In this document: piece by piece, positions 35,005-42,992 of the stretch
How positions within the stretch are numbered: the first letter of the stretch is position 1
How the letters are laid out: every line of letters starts with the position of its first letter
From: an uncultured Bacilli bacterium
GTDB lineage: Bacteria; Bacillota_I; Bacilli_A; RF39; UBA660
Reading direction: 5' to 3'
Assembly: GCA_934149515.1 (NCBI GenBank)
Contig: CAKPFD010000006.1
Span: 1-64,000 of the forward strand
Length of the DNA stretch: 64,000 bases
The notes under the pieces: generated by a model
What the model was told of the DNA's origin: nothing
Database searches by the model: none
The model's input: only the letters and a program-made list of their open reading frames with translations
Made by a program: the position numbers and the translations under genes

Positions 35005-36015
35005 GTGCATAATAAAAAATTACTAGCAACAGTATCTGTACTAGTTCTTGGCTGTGCAGTACTAACAGGATGTGGAAAAACTTCTAAGGTGAAGGACAAT
35101 AGTACCGTTATTAAATATGATGGTGGAAAGATCAGTGCTGACACCCTTTACCAAACATTAAAAGAAAAATATGGTATTAGTATTTTAGTAGATTTACTAG
35201 ATCATGAGTTATTAGACAAAAAATACAAAGCAAATGATGAAGAGAAAACAACAATTGATAGTCAAATCAAACAAATGAAAGCACAATACAACAACAACGA
35301 AGAAACTTTTAAAGCAGCAATCAGTCAGTATTTAGGAGTAAAAGACGAACAAGAATTAAGAGACATGTTATCTTTAGAGTACAAAAGAAATCTTGCAGTT
35401 GAAGACTATATCAAAGATAATATTAAAGATGATGAAATCAACAAATATTATGATGAAGAAGTTGTTGGTGATATGAAAGTACGCCACATCTTAATTAAAC
35501 CTGATACAACAAGTGATATGAGCCAAAGTGAAAAAGAAGAAGCTGAAAAGAAAGCGAAAAAAGAAGCTGAAGATATTATCAAACAACTAGATGAAGGTGC
35601 TGATTTTGAAACATTAGCAAAAGAAAAATCAGATGATACCGGTACTGCTAGTGATGGTGGATTAATTGATTATTTTAACAAAGATAGTAATATGGATGAA
35701 AACTTCACGGAAGCATCTATCGCTCTTAAAAAGGGAGAATATACAAAAGAACCTGTAAAATCAACTTATGGATACCATATTATTTTAAAAGTTGATCAAA
35801 AAGACAAAGCAAAATTAAAAGATATTAAATCAACCATTTTAGAAAAATTAACAGAAGAAAAACTAAATAATGATGCTACACTTCGCTATGAAACATTAAT
35901 TGCCATAAGAGAAAAAGAAGGCGTAACATTTAAAGACGACGCTTTGAAAAAAGATTATGACAACTTGATGGATAAACTAATTGAAAATGCTAAAAACTCA
36001 AGTAGCAGTTCATAA
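35005..36015 (+). CDS. prsA: PrsA-type foldase lipoprotein (peptidyl-prolyl isomerase)
   Basis: 336 residues. A signal peptide ends in the lipobox VLTGC, so the protein is lipid-anchored outside the membrane. A helical N-terminal region is followed by a parvulin-type domain (VRHILIKPD ... DFETLAKEKSDD ... GGLIDYF ... EPVKSTYGYHIILK), then a helical tail. PrsA helps secreted proteins fold after Sec export. The start is GTG with AGGAGG upstream. It is monocistronic with its own promoter and terminator. Given the many secreted proteins in this window it is a plausible helper for them. Confidence 0.92.
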   Translation: MHNKKLLATVSVLVLGCAVLTGCGKTSKVKDNSTVIKYDGGKISADTLYQTLKEKYGISILVDLLDHELLDKKYKANDEEKTTIDSQIKQMKAQYNNNEETFKAAISQYLGVKDEQELRDMLSLEYKRNLAVEDYIKDNIKDDEINKYYDEEVVGDMKVRHILIKPDTTSDMSQSEKEEAEKKAKKEAEDIIKQLDEGADFETLAKEKSDDTGTASDGGLIDYFNKDSNMDENFTEASIALKKGEYTKEPVKSTYGYHIILKVDQKDKAKLKDIKSTILEKLTEEKLNNDATLRYETLIAIREKEGVTFKDDALKKDYDNLMDKLIENAKNSSSSS

Positions 36016-36041
36016 GATCTGATTCAATCAGATCTTTTTTA
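36014..36041. terminator. Terminator between prsA and recX
   Basis: AAGATCTGAT (36014-36023) and ATCAGATCTT (36027-36036) form a perfect 10-bp stem with a three-base loop, followed by TTTT. It overlaps the prsA stop and the two genes converge. Confidence 0.8.
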
Positions 36042-36788
36042 ATACTTATCATTAGTAAAACCTAATTGATACATCTTTTGCTGTAAACGATATTCTAATT
36101 CTTTCCCATCATACTTTTTAGAAAACTTTCGATAAAGCTTCTCATACTCTCGTTTAGCAACAGCACTTTCATTTTGAATTTCTAAATTTTTTAATGCCTT
36201 ATTTACAACATTTTTATCAAATCCATCCTTCAATAATTCATATTGTAATTTTTGTACAAGATAACGCTTACTTTTAGATTGATTCGATAAACTTTTTCTC
36301 TTTACAATTTTTTCTACCTTTTCTTGTTGTTTTTCAAGATCATATAACTGCAAAGCCTGTTCGATAAGGAAACTATCAATTCTTTTCTGTTGTAAGTTAG
36401 TCTGAATCGAAAAAGGTCCATGTGAAGTCGTCAACATCTGAAAATGGACATAGCTCTTAGCATATTGTAAATCATCTAAATACCCTTGATGCAAAAGCTT
36501 AGATACCGCAAAAGAACAAAGCTCCTCATCATAACCCTTATTTTTTAATAAACATGTAAGTTCATACGTTGTCTTCATTTTCTTTTTCAATAAGGATAAA
36601 GCCTCATGATAGCACTGCCATTTTTTATTTTTTTCAAGACATTTATTTAAAAATTCACTAGATAAAGAAGACTTTAACAACAATTCATTTTCCAAAATAA
36701 CTTCTTCATATAAACAAACTACCCTATCATCATCAAAAAAAATTGCATAACTACCATCTTTTTTTCTAACATATCGAATTACCTTCAT
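36039..36788 (-). CDS. recX: RecX family regulator of RecA
   Basis: About 249 residues. Three-helix RecX repeats are visible: ALSLLKKKMKTTYELTCLLKNKGYDEE, LLHQGYLDDLQYAKSYVHF, GPFSIQTNLQQKRI and later RYLVQKLQYELLKDGFD. RecX modulates RecA filaments in recombination and the SOS response. The ATG at 36786-36788 has AAAGGAGG upstream; a longer frame has none. Confidence 0.85.
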   Translation of the reverse strand: MKVIRYVRKKDGSYAIFFDDDRVVCLYEEVILENELLLKSSLSSEFLNKCLEKNKKWQCYHEALSLLKKKMKTTYELTCLLKNKGYDEELCSFAVSKLLHQGYLDDLQYAKSYVHFQMLTTSHGPFSIQTNLQQKRIDSFLIEQALQLYDLEKQQEKVEKIVKRKSLSNQSKSKRYLVQKLQYELLKDGFDKNVVNKALKNLEIQNESAVAKREYEKLYRKFSKKYDGKELEYRLQQKMYQLGFTNDKY

Positions 36789-36861
36789 AACTTTTCCTCC
36801 TTTAATATACCATTGCATTTTATTATAATTATCAAACTAATGTTCGTCAAGACTTTTTTAA

Positions 36862-36897
36862 AAAAGATATAACAGAATAAAACTATTATATCCTTTT
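36862..36897 (-). terminator. Terminator of rpoZ
   Basis: AAAAGATATAA (36862-36872) pairs with TTATATC-C-TTTT (36886-36897) with one unpaired base. A T-run follows on the minus strand. It begins right after the stop at 36899. Confidence 0.6.
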
Positions 36898-36898
36898 A

Positions 36899-37099
36899 TT
36901 ATTTTTCAATAACTTTTAACTTACCCTCTAAAGTTTCCTCTAAAGCACGACCAATATTCTTCTGACATTTATATTCATTTTCTCTCATTTGAAATTGTTC
37001 TGTCTTTGCCATTTCCTTACTACGACGTGCAGCAATATGAACAAGCTCATACTTTGATTTTACAATATTTAAAAGTTTATCTATTGATGGATAAATCAC
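36899..37099 (-). CDS. rpoZ: RNA polymerase omega subunit
   Basis: 66 residues with the family pattern YPSIDKLLNIVKSKYELV and AARRSKEMA. Omega binds the beta-prime tail and stabilises the polymerase. It starts with GTG, with GGAG nine bases upstream. In many Bacilli rpoZ follows gmk and coaBC, but here it stands alone between recX and a coat-like micro-protein gene. Confidence 0.88.
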   Translation of the reverse strand: MIYPSIDKLLNIVKSKYELVHIAARRSKEMAKTEQFQMRENEYKCQKNIGRALEETLEGKLKVIEK

Positions 37100-37173
37100 A
37101 CTATCACTCTCCTATTATTAGGATACAATTCTATAATCACAATTGCAAGCAATTAGACATGATTAGACAATTT

Positions 37174-37317
37174 TTATGAACGAAATTGACAGCAAGAACC
37201 TTGATCAACATTACTAACAACATTTTCTTCACAGCAAGAATACTCTGGACGATAGCAATGTTTATAAATATGATGATTAATAACTCTAGTACGAATTGGA
37301 CAAACATGTCCTTGCAC
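37174..37317 (-). CDS. Cys/His-rich micro-protein, possible CotD-like spore coat protein
   Basis: 47 residues, starting with GTG eight bases after the UDG-like gene's stop, with AAAAGG further upstream as a weak ribosome site. The sequence has HVCPIRTRVINHHIYKHC, then YSCCEENVVSNVDQGSCC: six Cys and four His in a very small protein. This recalls the His/Cys-rich CotD family of the inner spore coat (H-x-x-Y/H-x-H and N-V-D motifs). The codons are unbroken and the composition is unlike random AT-rich DNA. The family call is tentative. See the related protein at 41914. Confidence 0.55.
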   Translation of the reverse strand: MQGHVCPIRTRVINHHIYKHCYRPEYSCCEENVVSNVDQGSCCQFRS

Positions 37318-37324
37318 TTTTTTG

Positions 37325-37858
37325 TTATACCTTTTTATCAACAACTGTTTCTTGTATCATTTGCACTAATTTATAAATATAATCTGCTTTATTTTTTTTC
37401 TTATAAATATAAATATAGGATGGATGTTCTACTTTTTTAAATACAACAGGATAATTAACTGGATATTTCTTATAATATTTTTCTACAAAAGTAGCTACTT
37501 TTTCTCCCAATAGAAAAACAATTTTAGGGTGAAGATATTCAACTTCTTTTACCAAATTAGAAATACAAGCATTCATCTCTTCTGTTGTTGGATATCGTAA
37601 TTTCTGCTTGTCATCTAATGGTAAGCATTTTACTAAATTTGTTTTATAATAAGAAACATTTGGTAACATTTGTTCTACTTCTTTAATGATTTTTCCACTA
37701 TTTGTATTTTCTTCAAGTGGATAATTTTTATCTAGGTTTTCTACTTTTTTAGAAGACAAACCAACCCACATAACATCACATTTTTCTTTTTTATCTAATA
37801 ATGGTAATTGATTGAGACATAATGGACATTTCCTACAACTTGCTATTTCCTTTAACAT
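37325..37858 (-). CDS. Uracil-DNA glycosylase superfamily-like protein, altered active site
   Basis: 177 residues. YYKTNLVKCLP, PTTEEMNAC and HPKIVFLLGEKVA match family-4-type UDG, and Cys8, Cys11, Cys78 and Cys98 could hold the [4Fe-4S] cluster of that family. The usual GEAPG active-site loop reads GLSSKKVEN, so uracil cleavage is doubtful. The C-terminal HPSYIY matches the family's HPS motif. It overlaps the radical-SAM gene by 26 bases and is followed by the micro-protein gene, so all are likely one transcript. Confidence 0.65.
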   Translation of the reverse strand: MLKEIASCRKCPLCLNQLPLLDKKEKCDVMWVGLSSKKVENLDKNYPLEENTNSGKIIKEVEQMLPNVSYYKTNLVKCLPLDDKQKLRYPTTEEMNACISNLVKEVEYLHPKIVFLLGEKVATFVEKYYKKYPVNYPVVFKKVEHPSYIYIYKKKNKADYIYKLVQMIQETVVDKKV

Positions 37859-39173
37859 CTTCCTTCTCCCAACTTAATTGATTCGTTTTTATAACAAACA
37901 TATTAATCACATCATCTAAACATTGACTAAAATTACCAGCCATAAAATTAAATTGTTTTCTTCCTTTAAGATTATCTAATTTATCATTATGAACATAAGA
38001 AATTTTTTGATGTAGCGACTGATAAAGTTCTGTCCCATGATATGGTCTAAATTGAAAAGCACTAGCTCTAAAATTACCAGTAGATGACAAAGAATAAGTA
38101 TACAACTTTGAAGCTAAGGAATATGTATCTTGACACTGTTCAAAAGACTCTTCTGGAAATCCATACATGAAATATCCCTTAACATCAATACCACTATCTA
38201 AAAGTTTTGTTACAACCTGATATACTTCTTCTATCGTTCCCATTTTATGTATCCGATCTCTCATCTGTTCATTACCAGATTCTATTCCTATTTCTAATTC
38301 TTTACAGCCAGATGTTTTTAACACTTCAAATAAATCTTCAGCACCTTGCAATGATTTTACATGAGCCATCGCTCTCCATTCAAAAGGAAAAGAAGAAAAG
38401 ATAGATACAGCTTTCAAAATACTATTTCTATTTTTTAAAAATAAATCATCTAAAATCCTTATGCTTTCTGTTGCAGGAAACATTTGTTAGATTTGTAATA
38501 ATTCTTTTCTAATCGATGCTTCATCTCTTTCTCTTACCGGAACATCTTTATTTAAAGAACGAGCACCTCCGCAAAAAGCACAATTATACAAACACTCCCT
38601 AGAAGTCACAATTGCTTGTTCATTTTTTTGATATTTATTGATAATAAATCTGTCTTTAAAAAAGTTCCTATCTAATTCTAAAATAGAAATATCACGTGGT
38701 AGATAAACAGATTGAGAAGATACATCATACACTTTTTTATTAGCAATAGATAACACTGGTTGTTCTTTCATTTGATGATGAACAATATCACTTGTAATAT
38801 ATTCACCTTCTCCAATAACAATAGATAAATTATTAGTGGTTTGAAAATCAAGAATATCTTCTTTTAAAAATTTGGTACTTTTCCCTCCAATAATAAAATC
38901 TGTTTTTGTAGAGCAATTCTCAACAATTTTCTTTACCAATTCAAAATTGACAAAAAAAATATTAATTCCAACCGCATCAGGTTTTTCTTTTTGAATAATC
39001 TGTAATACTTCTTCAACCGTCAAATTATGATAAACACAATCGATCAATTGGACATCAATAGAATCTTTTTCTAACTGTGTAGCAATATATCCAAGACCCA
39101 AAGGAGGTAAAAAGTCTTCTTTATCTGCCACTTTTTTATTATAAATTGGAGAATTAAATAAGATTACTTTCAT
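37833..39173 (-). pseudogene. B12-binding radical-SAM protein interrupted by one in-frame stop
   Basis: The N-terminal part (228 codons, from an ATG with AGGAGG nine bases upstream) carries a cobalamin-binding-type domain (LPPLGLGYIATQL, GINIFFVN, IIGGKST, GEGE) and the radical-SAM motif CLYNCAFC at about 194-201. It stops at a TAA at 38487-38489. The same frame continues at once: ILDDLFLKN, GIESGNEQMRDRIHKMG, GYFMYGFPEE, typical of the rest of the radical-SAM barrel, for a further 217 codons. A separate start at 38483 has no ribosome site. So this is one gene of about 447 codons broken by a single nonsense codon, or a read-through or sequencing case. The substrate is unknown. Confidence 0.75.
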
Positions 39174-39266
39174 AAAAGTAAGCCTCCTTTTGATGAGCAA
39201 AATTATAACATATATATCTTATATTGTAAATCAACATGGAAAACGCGAAAAAATCATAAGTTTTTA

Positions 39267-40796
39267 TTAAAAATGAAGTTTTAACAAAATTTTTTTATCC
39301 ATAGTAATTTCAAGCCTTTCTATTAATATAACAAGTAATTTTCGAGAAAAAGAAGAAAATAACAGCATAGCATCTAATCTTTTTTTGATTTGCTCTTTCT
39401 TTTGTTGTATAGATAATTCTAAAGAAGTATTCATTTGATCATATTGTATTTTTTTCTCTTCTAATTCACTTAAAAGGTTAGTACGGAACTTCAAAAATTG
39501 TTCTAAAGACAAAAGACCATCTAATTTATCCATATAAATCATATCTAACTTTTCTTGTAAACGCTTTATTTTTTCTTGTAATAATAACAACTTATCCTGT
39601 TGATCATCTAATTTATCCAAAACCTCATCCATCACACGTTGAACTACCATTTCACTATTAAAAGAAGAAAAAAACACTTGTCGCAAACAAGAAAGAACAT
39701 TCTTTTCTAACACATCATAATTATTAGAATGCATCTTACAACTTTTATCTTTTCTATACTGACTACAGATTGTATAACAACGTCCATCTTTTTTTCTTCT
39801 TGGTAAAACCATAATTCGTCCTTTACAATCACCACAATACAAAAGTCCATCGAGTAAATGATTCTCTTTCTTTTCCCATCTACCTTTATTTTTAGGAATT
39901 CTATCTTGTACTTTTTGATAAATATCTTTACGAATGATTGCTTCATGAGTATTTTCTACAATGATATAATCACAAGGGTTGGTAGCAACCACTTTTTTTA
40001 TCTTGTAATTAATTTTTTTTCTTTTACTTTGTACCATATTTCCAATATATACTTGATTCGTTAAAATATCTTTAATCGTTTTTGGATACCATTGATGATA
40101 GCAAATAGTATAATGCTGTTTCCATTCAAAAGGATAATAACTAGCAGGTGTTTTCATATTTTTTTCGGTTAAATAAGAAGCAATTTGGTAAAAGGTAAAG
40201 CCTTGTAAACACAATTGATAAATTTTTTTTACCACAAGCGCTTGATCTTGCTGAATAATTAAATGGTTTTTATCCTTTGGATCTTTTTGATAACCAAACG
40301 GTGCCCTACTACCAACAAATTTTCCTTCCTTCATTTTTGCTTGTAAACTAGAACGTATCTTTTTAGAAATATCTTTAGCATACATATCATTCATAATCGC
40401 CTTAAAAGGTGCAATATCATTATTTGTTGAATCTAAATAAGTATCAACATTATCCGTAATAGCAATATAGCGAATTTGATGTTCTGGAAAATATTTTTCA
40501 AGTAAATGACCAATTCCAATATAATCTCTACCAAGTCTTGACATATCTTTAGTAAGAACTAAATTAATTTTTTTACTTTCTATATCAGCAAGTAATCGTT
40601 GAAAAGCCGGTCGATTAAAATTTGTTCCAGAATACCCATCATCAATATAAAAATCATAAAGTAATAATTGATTTTCTTTAATATATTGTAACAATAAACT
40701 CTTCTGATTGATAATACTTTCACTTTCATAGTTCTTATCGTCATCTTCTCTTGATAAACGAATATAAGCACCAACCAAATAAGAGGTATTAAGCAT
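39267..40796 (-). CDS. Large serine recombinase
   Basis: 509 residues: resolvase domain with catalytic Ser15 in AYIRLSRED, then DGYSGTNFNRPAFQRLL and TKDMSRLGRDYI; recombinase domain with APFGYQKD; zinc ribbon CGDCKG ... CSQYRKDKSC; and a long C-terminal coiled coil. This is the TndX/TnpX class that moves integrative elements or phages. It overlaps a 36-codon gene by eight bases. No other transposon, conjugation or phage genes are nearby, so the element may be tiny or decayed. Attachment sites were not found by eye. Confidence 0.92.
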   Translation of the reverse strand: MLNTSYLVGAYIRLSREDDDKNYESESIINQKSLLLQYIKENQLLLYDFYIDDGYSGTNFNRPAFQRLLADIESKKINLVLTKDMSRLGRDYIGIGHLLEKYFPEHQIRYIAITDNVDTYLDSTNNDIAPFKAIMNDMYAKDISKKIRSSLQAKMKEGKFVGSRAPFGYQKDPKDKNHLIIQQDQALVVKKIYQLCLQGFTFYQIASYLTEKNMKTPASYYPFEWKQHYTICYHQWYPKTIKDILTNQVYIGNMVQSKRKKINYKIKKVVATNPCDYIIVENTHEAIIRKDIYQKVQDRIPKNKGRWEKKENHLLDGLLYCGDCKGRIMVLPRRKKDGRCYTICSQYRKDKSCKMHSNNYDVLEKNVLSCLRQVFFSSFNSEMVVQRVMDEVLDKLDDQQDKLLLLQEKIKRLQEKLDMIYMDKLDGLLSLEQFLKFRTNLLSELEEKKIQYDQMNTSLELSIQQKKEQIKKRLDAMLLFSSFSRKLLVILIERLEITMDKKILLKLHF

Positions 40797-40899
40797 TCAA
40801 ATACCCCAATTCATCTAACAATTGTTGAACTAAAAAATCTACAAGTAATGCTTCTAATGATTGTTTTCCTCTTTCAATTGTAATTTGATATTCTTGCAT
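40789..40899 (-). CDS. 36-residue protein coupled to the serine recombinase
   Basis: The frame begins MQEYQITIERGKQSLEALL and ends DELGYLNA. Its stop overlaps the recombinase start (AATGCTTAA), which suggests translational coupling. GGGATGTG lies seven bases upstream of its ATG. Small helical proteins before serine recombinases occur in some mobile elements. Function unknown. Confidence 0.5.
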   Translation of the reverse strand: MQEYQITIERGKQSLEALLVDFLVQQLLDELGYLNA

Positions 40900-40947
40900 A
40901 AAAAAACACATCCCATTACAAATTATGCAATGAAAATGGTTTTTTTC

Positions 40948-41805
40948 TTAGTTTTCCTCAAAAGTTTTACTATTTTCAAAATTAGTAATAATAACTTCTT
41001 CTACTTTACCACGCTTCGAACCATTAGAATTAATATTTCTTTTAGCATGAATAACATGAATAAAATAATCTTGATAAAGTTCTTTTACTAAATTAGTATG
41101 ATGATTGGAAAGCATAACATAACAACCTCTTTTATCTAGTTCTTTAAAAACTTTTGCTAAACGTTTTTGCTCATCTTTTGAAAAACCTTCCTCGGTATAA
41201 CTATTAAATGTTGCTGTATCAGAATCATAAGGTGGATCAAAGTAAATGAAATCACCCTTCTTAGCAGTTGATACAGCTTGTTCAAAATCAGTATTTAAAA
41301 TTTTAATATCATTCATCGTCAAATAATTACTAACGGTAATTAAGTTATTACCATCATATGTATTTACTTTTGTTTTCTTTCCAAAAGGAACATTAAATTC
41401 ATTTTTTCGATTAACACGATACAATCCATTAAAACAAGCTTTATTTAAATAAATTGTTCTAGCAGCTTTGGTATAATCAGATAAGCGTTGATAAGCTGCT
41501 TTATTTTTATCTTTTGCTCGTATTTCATAAAAGAAAGTCTCCGAATGTTTCATTTCATATTGATTTAATACATGACACATTTTCTTAAATTTATCTTCAT
41601 CACATAAACAACGATAAACATTCATAAGTTCCCAATTAGAATCATTAATAACAGCTTTTTTAGGAGAAAGTTCAAATAATAATGCTCCACCACCTACAAA
41701 TGGTTCATAATAAGTATCAAATGTATCAGGAACATATTTCTTTAATTGATCAAGAATCTGTCTTTTTCCCCCTGCCCACTTTACAAACGGTTTACCTTTA
41801 AACAT
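40948..41805 (-). CDS. Orphan DNA adenine methylase, Dam type
   Basis: 285 residues, class-alpha N6-adenine methyltransferase. FVKWAGGKRQI (AdoMet binding), YYEPFVGGGALLFEL, SNHHTNLVKELY and the catalytic DPPYDSD are in Dam order. Dam-type enzymes usually modify GATC. No restriction gene lies beside it, so it is an orphan methylase, possibly cargo of the element with the serine recombinase or a regulator of gene expression. The ATG at 41803-41805 has GGGGGAA upstream. Confidence 0.9.
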   Translation of the reverse strand: MFKGKPFVKWAGGKRQILDQLKKYVPDTFDTYYEPFVGGGALLFELSPKKAVINDSNWELMNVYRCLCDEDKFKKMCHVLNQYEMKHSETFFYEIRAKDKNKAAYQRLSDYTKAARTIYLNKACFNGLYRVNRKNEFNVPFGKKTKVNTYDGNNLITVSNYLTMNDIKILNTDFEQAVSTAKKGDFIYFDPPYDSDTATFNSYTEEGFSKDEQKRLAKVFKELDKRGCYVMLSNHHTNLVKELYQDYFIHVIHAKRNINSNGSKRGKVEEVIITNFENSKTFEEN

Positions 41806-41913
41806 AGTTTCCCCCACACTTTCTATACAATATATAAATTTTATCATAAAATGCGAAAGAATTGTTGTAATTATTTAAAAAACTTTTAAGTATAAATAGT
41901 ATCACATAAATAC

Positions 41914-42129
41914 TCAAGCATGTGGTACTTGATGTATGATCGTTTTATGAATACATCTTTCTTGTACTGGTTCCATAATAGGTGCTGTCATTTCTTGTGC
42001 TTCCATCATCGTTGGTCCTTGATTCATACCAACATTAATATCAACATTCATATCTTGATCAATAAAATTACCATCACCCATGATAGTAGCATTTTGATCC
42101 ATTGTAAAATCTTGATTATTATAAAACAT
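41914..42129 (-). CDS. Small protein with CotD-like tail
   Basis: 71 residues: an Asn/Asp/Met-rich, Cys-free first part and the tail PVQERCIHKTIIHQVPHA. The C-x-H-x(4)-H-x-x-P-H pattern recalls CotD-family coat proteins (H-T/K ... I-V-P-H). The ATG at 42127-42129 has GAGGAGGAAA upstream; the longer frame does not. It may be a coat component together with the 37174 protein. The call is moderate. Confidence 0.5.
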   Translation of the reverse strand: MFYNNQDFTMDQNATIMGDGNFIDQDMNVDINVGMNQGPTMMEAQEMTAPIMEPVQERCIHKTIIHQVPHA

Positions 42130-42233
42130 ACTTATTTCCTCCTCTACCATAAAATATGTACCAATGATAAAAGTTGTATCTATTATTAGCCTAAAACTTG
42201 TGCTATACTAACCAACAAAAAGGAAATAAGAAA

Positions 42234-42992
42234 ATGAATTATAAAGAAATTATAACTAAAATTGAAAACGAAAAGGTAGAAAATATTCTTCTTCTGTTAG
42301 ATGAATTAAAATTATCCGATAAGCAAGTAGCAAGAATTTTTCATTATTTAGAAATGCAACAAATTGATATCACGAAAGCTTACAGGAAAGACTATTCACT
42401 TCTTTACGAATTTTTATATCATACATCCAAAAAAGATAAAGCATACTTTCACCAACACTTAATTTATCCATTAGCTAAATTAAATATTGATAAAAACCTG
42501 CAAGAAATAATCAAGCACTTACAAATAAATACCAAGCACTTATCTTATCTTGAATCTGGTTCTTCTAATTTTGCTTTTGCTACAGAAAAATATGTTATAA
42601 AATTAGGAAATCGTCGTAAAACATTTGATTTTCCTACATTTTATCGTCTAAATCCTCTTATTGTTCAAAAACGATTTTTCTACCATGAACAACCACTATA
42701 TTTTGAAATTAGTCCAAAGTGTCAAAAAATAACATTAACAGAGGAAGATATACACGCTATTAATGAAGATTTTCAACAAGCAAAGCTTATCTTAGGAGAT
42801 CCAAATTATCAGCATAACTTCATGCTAGCTACCACAGATACATTACCTGATTTTCAAGAAATTGATGGAATCCATGAACCACTTTATCAAGAAGAAAGCA
42901 AAGCATACCAAAAAAAGAAGATCAAACTAGTTGATCTTGATTACATTTATCACCAAAATGATAAAGAAATTACCTATGCTCCAAGAATCTAA
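42234..42992 (+). CDS. Protein of unknown function with kinase-like motifs
   Basis: 252 residues. The first about 100 are helical. Then LESGSSNFAFATEKYVIKLGN looks like a glycine-loop and the beta-3 Lys of a protein-kinase or APH fold. A later ILGDPNYQHNFML resembles the catalytic loop (GD ... N) and LVDLDYIY the metal-binding D-x-D. The C-lobe would be very small, and the D-to-N spacing is one residue longer than usual. So this could be a reduced kinase, a pseudokinase or chance. The ATG at 42234 has AAGGAAATAAG upstream. It overlaps the ffh stop by four bases tail to tail. Confidence 0.5.
   Translation: MNYKEIITKIENEKVENILLLLDELKLSDKQVARIFHYLEMQQIDITKAYRKDYSLLYEFLYHTSKKDKAYFHQHLIYPLAKLNIDKNLQEIIKHLQINTKHLSYLESGSSNFAFATEKYVIKLGNRRKTFDFPTFYRLNPLIVQKRFFYHEQPLYFEISPKCQKITLTEEDIHAINEDFQQAKLILGDPNYQHNFMLATTDTLPDFQEIDGIHEPLYQEESKAYQKKKIKLVDLDYIYHQNDKEITYAPRI

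Noticed and set aside
38481..38489. Use of TAA as a sense codon or an alternative code
   Set aside because: TAA ends many intact genes in this window, so the interrupted radical-SAM gene is better explained by mutation or error.
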